Assembly (NCBI RefSeq): GCF_014646995.1
Contig: NZ_BMOI01000011.1
Location: forward strand, 78,180-142,179
Source: Curtobacterium luteum
GTDB taxonomy: Bacteria > Actinomycetota > Actinomycetes > Actinomycetales > Microbacteriaceae
Length of the DNA: 64,000 bases
Reading direction: 5' to 3'
The notes beneath the pieces are model-generated. The model ran no database searches. It had not been told where the DNA came from and saw only the letters and a program-made list of their open reading frames with translations. Made by a program: the position numbers and the translations under genes. Positions 8,349 through 16,634 of this stretch are shown here, in pieces. The first letter of the stretch is position 1, and each line of letters begins with the position of its first letter.

Positions 8349-9302
8349 TCAGGCCGCGCGCCCCGCTGCGTCCGACGCGTCGTCGGCGGGCCAGCCGCCG
8401 AGGCGCACGACCTCACCGGAGGCGCTGACGAGGCGTGCCGCACGACCGCTCGCCCGGAGCATCGCGGGCGCAGCGCGACCCCGCACGATCGCGGCGGTCG
8501 ACATCGTGTTCGCGGTGACACACGACGGCGCGACGACCGTGACCGAGCGCCAGACCGGCTCCGCGGGGAGGCCCCACCGCGGGTCGAGGATGTGGTGCCG
8601 TGCCCGGCCGTCCTGCTCCCAGCGACGCTTCTGCGTGCTCGAGGTCGCGACCGACCACCCGGAGGCGATCCGGACGTGGTCCGCGGGGTCCGTGTCGAGG
8701 TCCTGCACGCGCACCTGCCAGCCGCCGGAGGGATCCGGGCCGGCCGTCGCGACGTCGCCGCCGAGCGACACGAGTGCGCCGACGCCGAGGCGTGCGGTGA
8801 TGCTGGCCGCAGCCATGTCGGCGGCGGCGGCCTTTGCGGTCGCGCCGAGGTCGAGGCGGACGCCGGCGGGGATGCGCAGGAACGTGCCGCTGAGGAGGAT
8901 CCGCTGCCATGCCGGCCGGGGGTCGAGGGCGTCCGCGGTCCGGCTCGTCGGCGCGAGGGGTGCCCCGGTGCCGCCGGCCGTGCTCGCGAACGCCGCGTCG
9001 TAGCCGAGGGACACCATGCGGTGGCCCAGGGTCGGGTCGACGTCGCCGTCGCTCAGGCGGGCGGCGTCCAGGGCCTGGTGCACGAGGGTCGCGAGGAGCG
9101 GCGAGACCTCGGTGCCCCGCTCGAGGTCGGCCGTACGGGCGACGAGCTCGGAGTCCTCGCGGAAGCGGCTGCACGCCAGGTCGACGGCGTCGGTGACCGC
9201 ACGGACGCAGGCCTCGGCGGCGGCGAGGTGGCGTCGATCCCGGTGGTCGAGGACGACGCGTGCGGTGGTGGTCCAGAGCTCCCACTCGGTGGCGGCGCGC
9301 AT
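8349..9302 (-). CDS. ApbE-family FAD:protein FMN transferase
   Basis: A 317-residue ApbE-type protein, which attaches FMN through a phosphoester bond to a Thr or Ser of a target protein, usually at the cell surface. Seen are the DPTLGHRMVSLGYD segment, LDLGATAKAAAAD (FAD-binding, matching the family DLGGIAKGYAVD), VSLGGDVATAGP, the HHILDPRWGLP strand and CVTANTMSTAAIVRG, where Mg-binding Thr/Asp-like residues lie. There is no obvious lipoprotein signal, so it may act in the cytosol. Its ATG follows the stop of the small Ser/Thr-rich membrane protein by one base, so the two are coupled. Confidence 0.88.
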   Translation of the reverse strand: MRAATEWELWTTTARVVLDHRDRRHLAAAEACVRAVTDAVDLACSRFREDSELVARTADLERGTEVSPLLATLVHQALDAARLSDGDVDPTLGHRMVSLGYDAAFASTAGGTGAPLAPTSRTADALDPRPAWQRILLSGTFLRIPAGVRLDLGATAKAAAADMAAASITARLGVGALVSLGGDVATAGPDPSGGWQVRVQDLDTDPADHVRIASGWSVATSSTQKRRWEQDGRARHHILDPRWGLPAEPVWRSVTVVAPSCVTANTMSTAAIVRGRAAPAMLRASGRAARLVSASGEVVRLGGWPADDASDAAGRAA

Positions 9303-9303
9303 G

Positions 9304-9597
9304 TCAGGATCCCGTGGTGGTCGCGTCCGAGGACGAGTTCTGGCTGCCCTGCGTGACCCCGGTGGACGAGTTGCTGCTGTCGCTGCTCGTGCCGGAGTCG
9401 GTCGAGCTGCCCGTGCCGCTGCTGCTCGTCCCGGTGTCGGTCGAGCTGCTCGTGCCGCCGCTGCTCGTCCCGGTGTCGGTGCTCGTCGCGCTCTGCTCGT
9501 GCCCGACCCACAGCCCGGCCCCGGTGACCATCGCGACCACGAGTCCGCCCAGGCTCACGAGCGAACTCGTGGTCCACGTCCTGCCGTTCCTGCCCAT
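9304..9597 (-). CDS. Small Ser/Thr-rich single-pass membrane protein
   Basis: 97 residues, not recognised as a named family. A short basic start (MGRNGRTW) is followed by one membrane segment (LVSLGGLVVAMVTGAGLWVG) and then an outside tail of about 65 residues almost entirely Ser, Thr, Gly and Asp, built from repeats such as STDTGTSSGG. The ATG at 9597 has GAGGAGGAAC before it. It is directly coupled to apbE, so it may be the flavinylated substrate or anchor, although no classic flavinylation motif (D-x-x-[ST]-G-A-T) is seen. Length is likely to vary between strains because of the repeats. Confidence 0.6.
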   Translation of the reverse strand: MGRNGRTWTTSSLVSLGGLVVAMVTGAGLWVGHEQSATSTDTGTSSGGTSSSTDTGTSSSGTGSSTDSGTSSDSSNSSTGVTQGSQNSSSDATTTGS

Positions 9598-9733
9598 CGT
9601 TCCTCCTCGTCTCTTGACGAGGTTCGCGTGCTGAGCGGTGGACGGCCCGGGAACCGGCTGCACCGGGACCGGACGAACACCAAGCGCTCCCTAAGAGCGA
9701 CGACGGCATCGCCCGCGTCCGTCAGCGCGTCGC

Positions 9734-10351
9734 TCAGTGTCCGAGGCCGCCGAGCATCGACGCGAAGTCCGGCGTCGCGGGGAGTGCGTCCGCCTGCTGC
9801 GGCACCCGCCGGGAGGCCCGGACCGCCCAGGCGAGATCGGCACCGGCACGACGGATGCGCCCCTCGAGCGCTGCGGCGTCGCCCTCGGTCCCCCAGTCGT
9901 CGGTGGCCGCGAACACCCCCGTGGGCACGACGGCCGCACGGAGGTAGGCGAACACCGGCCGCAGGGCGTGGTCGATCGCGAGCGAGTGCCGCGCCGTCCC
10001 GCCCGTGGCGCCGAGCAGCACGGGCATGTCGGCGAGGGCGTCCTTGTCGACCACGTCGAGGAACGACTTCGCGAGGCCGCTCACGCCGGCGGTGAAGACC
10101 GGGGTGACGAAGACCACGGCGTCAGCCTCGACCACGGTGGCGACCGCCGTCGCCAGGGCAGGCGCGGCGAAGCCCGTGAGCATCGCGTCGATGATCTCGT
10201 GTGCGACGGGTCGGAGCTCGACGTGTGCGACCTCGGCCGGGGTGCCGTCCGCGAGGAGCGCCTCGGCGGCGGCCCGGCCGAGCCGGTCGGCGAGCAGGCG
10301 GGTGGAGCTGGGGTCGGACAGTCCGGCGGAGACGACGGCGATGGTGGTCAT
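9734..10351 (-). CDS. NADPH-dependent FMN reductase, CE1759-like (LLM-partnered) type
   Basis: A 205-residue flavodoxin-like FMN reductase. The N-terminus TTIAVVSAGLSDPSSTRLLA carries the FMN phosphate loop, and DAVVFVTPVFTAGVSGLAKSF and LLGATGGTARHSLAIDH are the expected flavin-contact segments. Enzymes of this type supply reduced FMN to a luciferase-like monooxygenase, usually encoded next door. No such partner is in this window, so the physiological acceptor is unknown. The start at 10351 was chosen by family alignment; an ATGC-GTTT-GCAT inverted repeat lies at about 10370-10381. Confidence 0.85.
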   Translation of the reverse strand: MTTIAVVSAGLSDPSSTRLLADRLGRAAAEALLADGTPAEVAHVELRPVAHEIIDAMLTGFAAPALATAVATVVEADAVVFVTPVFTAGVSGLAKSFLDVVDKDALADMPVLLGATGGTARHSLAIDHALRPVFAYLRAAVVPTGVFAATDDWGTEGDAAALEGRIRRAGADLAWAVRASRRVPQQADALPATPDFASMLGGLGH

Positions 10352-10456
10352 GATGGTTCCCGACTTTCGATGCGTTTGCATGAACATCGTACCGAACCGA
10401 TCGCTCGGCGCAACCATTCCCACCCGGTCCCCACGGGCCTCCAGGCCGGGTACGGA

Positions 10457-10490
10457 GAACGCCCGGCCTTCCGAGGAAGACCGGGCGTTC
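10457..10490 (-). terminator. Terminator hairpin of rpsO
   Basis: Two nested arms, GAACGCCCGG/CCGGGCGTTC and CTTCC/GGAAG, form a 34-base hairpin 25 bases beyond the rpsO stop. There is no T-run. Confidence 0.7.
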
Positions 10491-10514
10491 AGTCGAGCAG
10501 TGTCTGCGACGGAC

Positions 10515-10784
10515 TCAGCGACGCAGGCCGAGGCGCTCGATGAGCGCACGGTAGCGGTTGATGTCCACGTCGGAGAGGTAACCGAGGAGACGGCGACGCT
10601 GACCGACCATGAGCAGCAGACCACGACGCGAGTGGTGGTCGTGCTTGTGCTCCTTGAGGTGCTCGTTCAGGTCGTTGATGCGACGCGTCAGAACGGCGAC
10701 CTGGACCTCGGGGGATCCGGTGTCGCCCGGGTGGGTCGCGTACTCTTCGATGATCTCCTGCTTGACCTTCGCGTCAAGTGCCAT
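10515..10784 (-). CDS. rpsO: 30S ribosomal protein S15
   Basis: 89 residues, the usual length. S15 binds 16S rRNA early in assembly of the 30S platform and bridges to the 50S subunit. The family signature is complete: [36 protein letters not shown] and [17 protein letters not shown] lies 8 bases before the ATG. A TGGTAGGCT at about 10872-10880 on the minus strand may be the extended -10 box, giving a leader of some 80 bases. Confidence 0.98.
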   Translation of the reverse strand: MALDAKVKQEIIEEYATHPGDTGSPEVQVAVLTRRINDLNEHLKEHKHDHHSRRGLLLMVGQRRRLLGYLSDVDINRYRALIERLGLRR

Positions 10785-10885
10785 GGATGATCCCCTTCCT
10801 GTCCGTTGCGCGGTGCCCGTGCCTGATGCACGAGCGCTCTTTGTCCGCGGCCGTTCGACGGCAACCGGAGAAGCCTACCAGGTCA

Positions 10886-11332
10886 TCAGGCCGTCCGGGG
10901 CCGCAGACGACCGCGACGGGGCGCCGGCAGGAGGCTCCGCACCAGGCCGACGAGCGTCGCGCCGAGCAGCCCGCCGAGACCGTTCGACAGGACGTCCCGC
11001 GGGTCGGACACCCGATCGGGCAGGAACGCGCCCTGGTACGACTCGATGCCGCACGACAGCCCGACAGCGACGATCGCACCGAGCAGCCACCAGCGCCGCG
11101 GGAGCCAGAGCGCGGCGAGCATCCCGACGGGGACGAACATGGCGATGTTCGCCAGGAACTCGGTCCGGTCGTAGGTGAGCCAGCCGCTGCCGGTGAGCCG
11201 CTGCGCCCACACGATCGCGTGCTCGACGAGCGACCCCTGCGCCGCCGTGAAGACCTGCGGCGTCAGCGTCATCCGCCAGATCACCCAGGCGTAGGCCGCG
11301 GTCAGGGCGAGGAGGAGGAGTTTCCGGAGCAT
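10886..11332 (-). CDS. VanZ-like family membrane protein
   Basis: A 148-residue protein with four predicted membrane helices: LLLLALTAAYAWVIW, FLANIAMFVPVGMLAAL, WWLLGAIVAVGLSCGIESYQ and LSNGLGGLLGATLVGLV. The pattern N-x-x-x-F-x-P-x-G followed by S-x-x-I-E-x-x-Q and the D-x-x-D-x-x-x-N of SDPRDVLSN is typical of VanZ-like proteins, named after teicoplanin resistance but of unknown function in most bacteria. The ATG at 11332 is chosen; a GTG at 11350 is in frame. It is divergent from the GH6 gene. Confidence 0.85.
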   Translation of the reverse strand: MLRKLLLLALTAAYAWVIWRMTLTPQVFTAAQGSLVEHAIVWAQRLTGSGWLTYDRTEFLANIAMFVPVGMLAALWLPRRWWLLGAIVAVGLSCGIESYQGAFLPDRVSDPRDVLSNGLGGLLGATLVGLVRSLLPAPRRGRLRPRTA

Positions 11333-11435
11333 CCGGAGAGTGTTGCGCACCCCGTTCGGGAAACCGCTGGCCTGCCGCTGGCAGAACGCCCGGAGCCGGT
11401 CCCCGCAGGAGGCGTATGCCTGCGAGCATGGGGTC

Positions 11436-12491
11436 ATGACGGACCAGGGGAACCGCCCGCAGCCGAGCCGACGGTCGTCGGCACGCCGCCAGTGGACGTG
11501 GATCGGCGCCGCGGTCGTCGCGGTCGTCGCGGTCGTGGTCGCCCTCGTGGTCGTCCTCCCCCGCGGCGGGCAGACCCCGGACGGGCGGCAGGTGGTGCAG
11601 CGCCGGACGGCCGCCCAGGCGTTCCCGGGCGGCCTCGCCGTGCAACCGGCCGCGGAGAACCAACCCGGACGCCGCGAGGCCGAGGCCCGCGCCGCCGGCG
11701 ACGACCGGACCGCCAGCGAGATCGCCGTCATCGCCGACCAGCCGATCGCCACCTGGCTGACGGACGACTCGGTGGCGGCGACCCGGGCGACCATCCGCGA
11801 CGTGGTCCGGAGCGCCCGCGAGCAGGGCCGGACCCCCGTCTTCGTGCTGTACAACGTGCCGGACCGCGACTGCGGGCACTACTCGAAGGGCGGCAGCACC
11901 ACGAGCGGCTACGTGCCCTGGGTGCGTGCCGCCGCTCGTGCCATGGCCGGCTCGCACGCGGTCGTCCTCGTCGAACCCGACTCGATCGCGCAGATCGCCG
12001 TGTGCAAGCGACTGCAGGACAGCCGGCTGCCCCTGCTCCGGAAGGCCGTCGGAGCGCTGAGCGGGCACGGCCTCACCGTGTACCTCGACGGCGGCAACGA
12101 GAAGCGTGTCCCCGTCGCCCAGCAGGCGTCGTGGCTGCGCCAGGCGGGGGTCGACCGGACGCAGGGCTTCTTCACCAACGTCTCGAACTTCTACCGCGTC
12201 GACACCGAGCGGGCCTACGCCGACGAGCTCGCCGACCGGATCGGCGACGACCCGCACTTCGTCATCGACGTCTCGCGGAACGGCCAGGGGTGGCGCGGAA
12301 CCTGGTGCAACCCCTCCGGCGCGGGGCTCGGTCAGGAACCGCACGTGACCCTGGGCAGCAGCCGACTCGACGCCCTGCTCTGGGTGAAGACGCCCGGCCT
12401 GAGCGACGGCACGTGCAACGGCGGACCGGCGGCGGGCCAGTGGTGGCAGTCGTACGCCCTCGGCCTCGTGGCGAACCGCAAACAGGACTGA
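11436..12491 (+). CDS. Glycoside hydrolase family 6 protein, membrane-anchored
   Basis: A 351-residue cellulase/cellobiohydrolase-family enzyme acting on beta-1,4-glucan outside the cell. An N-terminal anchor or uncleaved signal (WTWIGAAVVAVVAVVVALVV, residues 20-40) precedes the catalytic barrel. Key residues seen: the catalytic acid Asp in NVPDRDCGHYSKGG, EPDSIA, YLDGGN, the HFVIDVSRNG loop, and LLWVKTPGLSDGTCNGG, where the usual W-V-K-P-P-G-E-S-D has Thr and Leu in place of Pro and Glu. No carbohydrate-binding module is present. TATGCC 15 bases upstream may be the -10 box. The next gene is an M4 protease, suggesting a small exoenzyme cluster. Confidence 0.9.
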   Translation: MTDQGNRPQPSRRSSARRQWTWIGAAVVAVVAVVVALVVVLPRGGQTPDGRQVVQRRTAAQAFPGGLAVQPAAENQPGRREAEARAAGDDRTASEIAVIADQPIATWLTDDSVAATRATIRDVVRSAREQGRTPVFVLYNVPDRDCGHYSKGGSTTSGYVPWVRAAARAMAGSHAVVLVEPDSIAQIAVCKRLQDSRLPLLRKAVGALSGHGLTVYLDGGNEKRVPVAQQASWLRQAGVDRTQGFFTNVSNFYRVDTERAYADELADRIGDDPHFVIDVSRNGQGWRGTWCNPSGAGLGQEPHVTLGSSRLDALLWVKTPGLSDGTCNGGPAAGQWWQSYALGLVANRKQD

Positions 12492-12541
12492 CCGGCGCTC
12501 GTCCCCGGCGCGGTGTCGGTGCCGGGTGCCAGCATCGGGAC

Positions 12542-13591
12542 ATGACCCCGACCGTGTGCCTCCGCTCCGTCGTCCCGCCGTACCTCCTCCGCGCCGTCGC
12601 CGACGCGGCAGGGTTCCCCCGCGCGTCCTCCGCCGCGCGGACCGCACTGGCCTCGCTCGACGTCGTCCAGCAGCCGAAGCACGAGCACGCGGTGCGTCCG
12701 CAGACCGTCAGCGGCACGGTCGACCGGTCGCCGCAGCGCACGATCTCCGACGCGCACGGCACCACCACGCTGCCCGGTGACCCGGTCCGGCACGAGGGCG
12801 ACCCCGACAGCGGTGACCCCGCCGTGGACGAGGCCTACACAGGGCTCGGCGACACGCACGCGTTCTGGCTCGAGGTCTTCGACCGGGTCTCGATCGACGG
12901 CGCCGGGCTCCCCCTCGACGCGACGGTGCACTACGGGCAGGACTACGACAACGCCTACTGGGACGGCAGCCGGATGGTCTTCGGTGACGGCGACGGCGAG
13001 GTCTTCGAGCGCTTCACGATCGCGGTCGACGTCATCGGCCACGAGCTCGCGCACGGGGTCACCCAGTACACCGCCGACCTGACCTACCAGGGGCAGTCCG
13101 GGGCGCTCAACGAGTCGATCAGCGACGTCTTCGGGTCGCTCGTGCTGCAGTACGCGCGCCGGCAGAGCGCCGAGCAGGCCTCGTGGCTCATCGGCGAAGG
13201 GCTCTTCACACCGCGCGTGCAGGGCGTCGCGCTCCGCTCGATGCGTGCGCCGGGCACCGCCTACGACGACCCGGTGCTCGGTAAGGACCCGCAGCCGTCG
13301 ACCATGGCCGGCTACGTCGAGACGACCGACGACAACGGCGGGGTGCACACGAACTCCGGCATCCCGAACCACGCGTTCTACCTCGCGGCGACCGCGATCG
13401 GTGGCAATGCCTGGGACGGCGCCGGAGCCGTGTGGTGGAACGCCCTCACGTCGGAGTCCGTCACCGCGTCCATCGACTTCGCGGGCTTCGCCGGGGTCAC
13501 GGTCGATGCGGCGGCCACCCGGTTCGGCACCGACTCGCGGGAGCACACCGCCGTGCAGCAGGCCTGGCGGACGGTGGGCGTCCTCGGCTGA
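12542..13591 (+). CDS. M4 family metallopeptidase, protealysin-like
   Basis: A 349-residue thermolysin-fold zinc protease with a short N-terminal propeptide of the protealysin type (PPYLLRAVADA) and no signal peptide. The zinc site is complete: H167-E168-L-A-H171 and Glu191 in NESISDVFG; the transition-state His is in NSGIPNHAFYLAA. Protealysin-like M4 enzymes lack the long prepropeptide of thermolysin and are associated with protein inhibitors encoded beside them. Exactly that arrangement follows here, the emfourin-like gene starting 40 bases after the stop. Confidence 0.93.
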   Translation: MTPTVCLRSVVPPYLLRAVADAAGFPRASSAARTALASLDVVQQPKHEHAVRPQTVSGTVDRSPQRTISDAHGTTTLPGDPVRHEGDPDSGDPAVDEAYTGLGDTHAFWLEVFDRVSIDGAGLPLDATVHYGQDYDNAYWDGSRMVFGDGDGEVFERFTIAVDVIGHELAHGVTQYTADLTYQGQSGALNESISDVFGSLVLQYARRQSAEQASWLIGEGLFTPRVQGVALRSMRAPGTAYDDPVLGKDPQPSTMAGYVETTDDNGGVHTNSGIPNHAFYLAATAIGGNAWDGAGAVWWNALTSESVTASIDFAGFAGVTVDAAATRFGTDSREHTAVQQAWRTVGVLG

Positions 13592-13631
13592 CGCTCCCCC
13601 GCGCCCACGCCGCTCGGCGTACGGTCGGGTC

Positions 13632-13901
13632 ATGCACATCGAGGTCCGCCGGTCCGGAGGCTTCGCCGGCACCACCCGGGGCTGGCAGGTCGACACCGAC
13701 ACCTGCGACGACCCCGCCGCCTGGACCGACCTGGTCGGGACGCTCCCCGGCGACGTCCCGGCGCCGTCGCCCGTCGTCCGCGACGACTTCACGTGGACGA
13801 TCACGCTCGAGCAGCGCACCGTGTCGATCCCGGGCAGCCGGCTCGACGGTCCGTGGGCGGCCCTCGTGACACGCGTCCGCGACGAGGGCCACACCGTCTG
13901 A
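13632..13901 (+). CDS. Emfourin-like inhibitor of M4 protease
   Basis: 89 residues starting with IEVRRSGGFAGTTRGW, the N-terminal segment typical of emfourin, the protealysin inhibitor, which blocks the active cleft of its cognate M4 protease. The rest is a small beta-rich fold ending RLDGPWAALVTRVRDEG. TACGGT ends 6 bases before the ATG and no Shine-Dalgarno is present, so it may have its own leaderless promoter inside the spacer. That would allow more inhibitor than protease to be made. Pairing with the M4 gene immediately upstream supports the call. Confidence 0.8.
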   Translation: MHIEVRRSGGFAGTTRGWQVDTDTCDDPAAWTDLVGTLPGDVPAPSPVVRDDFTWTITLEQRTVSIPGSRLDGPWAALVTRVRDEGHTV

Positions 13902-14219
13902 GGCGCCGCCGCGTCGGCCGGACCGGAGGCGCGACGAGGGCCCGCCACGCGCCTCCCGTCGGGCGCCGGTCGCGTCAGGCGCGCGCCGGACTGGAGGCGC
14001 GGCGCGGGCCCGCCACGCGCCTCCCGTCGAGCGCTCGCCGCGTCGGCCGCGCGCGGCGCGGGTCCGCCACGCGCCTCCCGTCGGGCACCCGTCACGTCGA
14101 CCGCGCGCGGCACGAGTCCGACGAAGCGCGCGTCGATCGACACGTGCGGTGTCGAACAGGGCGCGCAGCCCGACGTGCGGCCGGACGTGCCTCGCAGCCG
14201 GACGTGACCGCGCTGCGCT
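13902..14219. repeat. 318-bp gene-free region with three family A copies
   Basis: Copies are at 13917-13960, 13987-14029 and, lacking most of its left arm, 14050-14081. Each right arm reads GCCACGCGCCTCCCGTC, spaced by about 66 and 52 bases. It separates convergent genes (the emfourin-like gene and helD). Nothing else is visible in it. Confidence 0.75.
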
Positions 14220-16463
14220 TCAGTCCACGTCGACGACGGTCAGGCGCCGCGTCGGCCGCGTCATCGCGACGTACACCGCCGCCGCAGCCCGCGCCGCGTC
14301 CGAACCCACCCGCTCGGGGTCCACGAGGAGCACCCCGTCGAACTCGAGGCCCTTCGCGTCCGCTCCGGTCAGCACCGTGACCGACCCGGGCCGCGGCGAG
14401 CCGAGCGTCCGGACGTCCGCCTCGGTCCGGGCCAGCCGGTGCCGCACCGCGTCGAGGTCCGCCTCCGGCACGATGACGCCGATGGTCCCGCTGCCGATGC
14501 CCGCACGCTCGGTGTCCACGAGTCCCGCCACGGTGTCGAGCAGCGCGCTCCGGGGCACGTGCACGCGCTGCACGGGGTCGCCGTCGCGCACCGCTTCGTT
14601 CCGCGTGACCACGAGCCCCGCGGACTCCGCGTACTCCCCGGCAGCGCGCACGATCGACCGCGGCGTGCGGTAGTTCACCGTGAGCTCCTCGATCCGGTGC
14701 TCGATCGGCACCTGGGGAGCCCGACCACGGCGGCGACGGGCGAGCGCACCCACCACGTCGTCCCACGTGCGAGCGGCCCCGGGCGAGGACCCCTGGGCCA
14801 TGTCACCCACGATCGTGAACGACCGCAGCGGGTTCCGTCGGGCGAGCACCCGCCACTGCATCGGCGAGAGCTCCTGCGCCTCGTCGACGACGATGTGCCC
14901 GTAGGTCCACTCGCGGTCCTCGGCGGCGCGCTCGGCCGTGGTGCGCGGGTCGCCGCCCTCGGCGAAGGCCCCGGCGACCTGCTCGGCGGTCACGATGCCC
15001 TCGACGCCCATGTTCTCGATGGCCTGACGCGCGTTCTCGATGTCTCGGTTCCGGCTGGCCTTCGCGGCACGCTTGGCCGCACCGCCGGTGGGGTCGAACG
15101 GGCCGAGGAGCTCCGCGGCCTCGTCGAGGAGCGGGACGTCCTCGACGGTCATCTCGCTCCCGCGCGCCCGGGAGAGCAGCGCCCGGCGCTCCGGTGTCCA
15201 GTTCGGGGTCAGCGAGGCGAGCCAGTTCGGACGCGCGTAGAGGTCCTCGACGAACTTCTCCGCGGGCAGCGGCAGCCATGCGGTGTTCAGCAGGACGCGG
15301 GCGTCGTACGAGGAACGGATGTCCTCGCGCAGGACCTTCTCGTCGGCTTCGTCCACCGTCGTGCCCCGCTCGCGCAGCTGGTCGGCGAGCAGCCGCGTCA
15401 TCGCGTCGAGGGCGATCTTGTTGAACGTGACCCGTGCGACGTTGTGCGGCTTGCCGCGGTCCTGCGCGCGCTTCATCGCGTCGGCGACGAGCTGCGGCGG
15501 GACCACCAGCCGCTCCCCCTCGACGTCGAGCGTCACCGGCTCGGTCGGCACGACCTGGCGGGAGCGCACGGCCCGGCGCAGGAGCGAGGCCATCTCGGCC
15601 GACCCCTTCACGGCGGCGACGTCGCGGCGGTCGTGCGTCGAGGCGTGCACGCCCGGGTACAGCGAGCCGAGCGACGCCATCACGACGCCGGTCTCGCCGA
15701 GCGACGGCAGCACCTGTTCGATGTACGTCAGGAACGCCGACGACGGTCCGACCATGAGCACGCCCGACCCGCGGAGGCGCTCGCGGTACGAGTACAGCAG
15801 GTACGCCGCGCGGTGCAGCGCCACGGCGGTCTTGCCCGTGCCGGGGCCGCCCTGCACGATGAGCACGCCCTCGAGCGGGGACCGGATGATGCGGTCCTGC
15901 TCGGCCTGGATCGTGGCGACGATGTCCGTCATCCGACCGGTGCGCTCGGCCGTGACGGCCGCCAACAGTGCCCCCTCGCCCTGGAGGTGCGTGCGCTCGT
16001 CGTCGTAGAGGGCGGCGTCGAAGACCTCGTCCTCGACCCCGACGACGGTGCGACCGTCGAGCGTGAGGTGTCGCCGGGAGCGCATGCCCATCGGATGGGC
16101 TGCGGTCGCCTGGTAGAACGCGCTCGCTCCGGGGACGCGCCAGTCGAGCAGCAGCGGCCGGTGGTCGTCGTCCCGCAGCCCGACCCGGCCGATGTACCGG
16201 AACGCGTCCTCGTCGCTGTCCGGCTCCGAGACCTCGAGGCGGCCGAAGACGAGCCGGTCGCCGACGCGTTCGAGCGTCGCGATCGTGTCCTCGTAGAGCC
16301 GGGCGTACGCGTCGCGCTCGCTGCGGCTCTGGTGGTTCCCGCCGACCGCCTGACGGCGAGTCTCGGCGAGACGCTGCTCGGCCTCGGCGGTCAGTTCGTC
16401 GAGGCGGGCGAAGAGCCCGTCGACGTAGTCACGCTCGCGGTCGATCTCGGTCGGTTCGGACAC
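14220..16463 (-). CDS. HelD-family RNA polymerase recycling ATPase (UvrD-like helicase fold)
   Basis: A 747-residue superfamily 1 ATPase. HelD proteins enter the main and secondary channels of stalled RNA polymerase and release it from nucleic acid; some actinobacterial members (HelR) protect against rifamycins. Seen are an N-terminal coiled coil (about residues 5-70, DRERDYVDGLFARLDELTAE), Walker A GGPGTGKTAVALHRAAYLLY, Walker B in HIVVDEAQELSPMQW, motif III SFTIVGDMAQGS, and C-terminal AKGLEFDGVLLVDPE and YVAMTRPTRRL. The GTG at 16463 follows GAAGGGTG. A TACACT (16493-16498, minus) may be the -10 box. No rifamycin-associated element was recognised. Confidence 0.9.
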   Translation of the reverse strand: MSEPTEIDRERDYVDGLFARLDELTAEAEQRLAETRRQAVGGNHQSRSERDAYARLYEDTIATLERVGDRLVFGRLEVSEPDSDEDAFRYIGRVGLRDDDHRPLLLDWRVPGASAFYQATAAHPMGMRSRRHLTLDGRTVVGVEDEVFDAALYDDERTHLQGEGALLAAVTAERTGRMTDIVATIQAEQDRIIRSPLEGVLIVQGGPGTGKTAVALHRAAYLLYSYRERLRGSGVLMVGPSSAFLTYIEQVLPSLGETGVVMASLGSLYPGVHASTHDRRDVAAVKGSAEMASLLRRAVRSRQVVPTEPVTLDVEGERLVVPPQLVADAMKRAQDRGKPHNVARVTFNKIALDAMTRLLADQLRERGTTVDEADEKVLREDIRSSYDARVLLNTAWLPLPAEKFVEDLYARPNWLASLTPNWTPERRALLSRARGSEMTVEDVPLLDEAAELLGPFDPTGGAAKRAAKASRNRDIENARQAIENMGVEGIVTAEQVAGAFAEGGDPRTTAERAAEDREWTYGHIVVDEAQELSPMQWRVLARRNPLRSFTIVGDMAQGSSPGAARTWDDVVGALARRRRGRAPQVPIEHRIEELTVNYRTPRSIVRAAGEYAESAGLVVTRNEAVRDGDPVQRVHVPRSALLDTVAGLVDTERAGIGSGTIGVIVPEADLDAVRHRLARTEADVRTLGSPRPGSVTVLTGADAKGLEFDGVLLVDPERVGSDAARAAAAVYVAMTRPTRRLTVVDVD

Positions 16464-16542
16464 ACGCCACCCTTCGGGAAACAGGGGTGTCCAGTGTAGT
16501 CCCGCGGGACCGACACCGGAGACCTCGCGACGCGACCAGCGA

Positions 16543-16586
16543 CGGACGGGAGGCACGGTGCCAGCTGGCACCGTGCCTCCCGTCCG
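16543..16586. repeat. Perfect 44-bp palindrome (family A)
   Basis: Every one of 22 base pairs matches around the centre AG|CT at 16564/16565; the outer arms read CGGACGGGAGGCACGG. It lies between the stop of the aldo/keto reductase and the start of helD, both on the minus strand, so it could end the upstream operon. Two GACGC-GCA-GCGTC small palindromes follow (16588-16602, 16621-16635). Confidence 0.85.
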
Positions 16587-16634
16587 CCAGACGCGCAGCG
16601 TCCACAACGCCTCGTGCAGTCAGACGCGCAGCGT

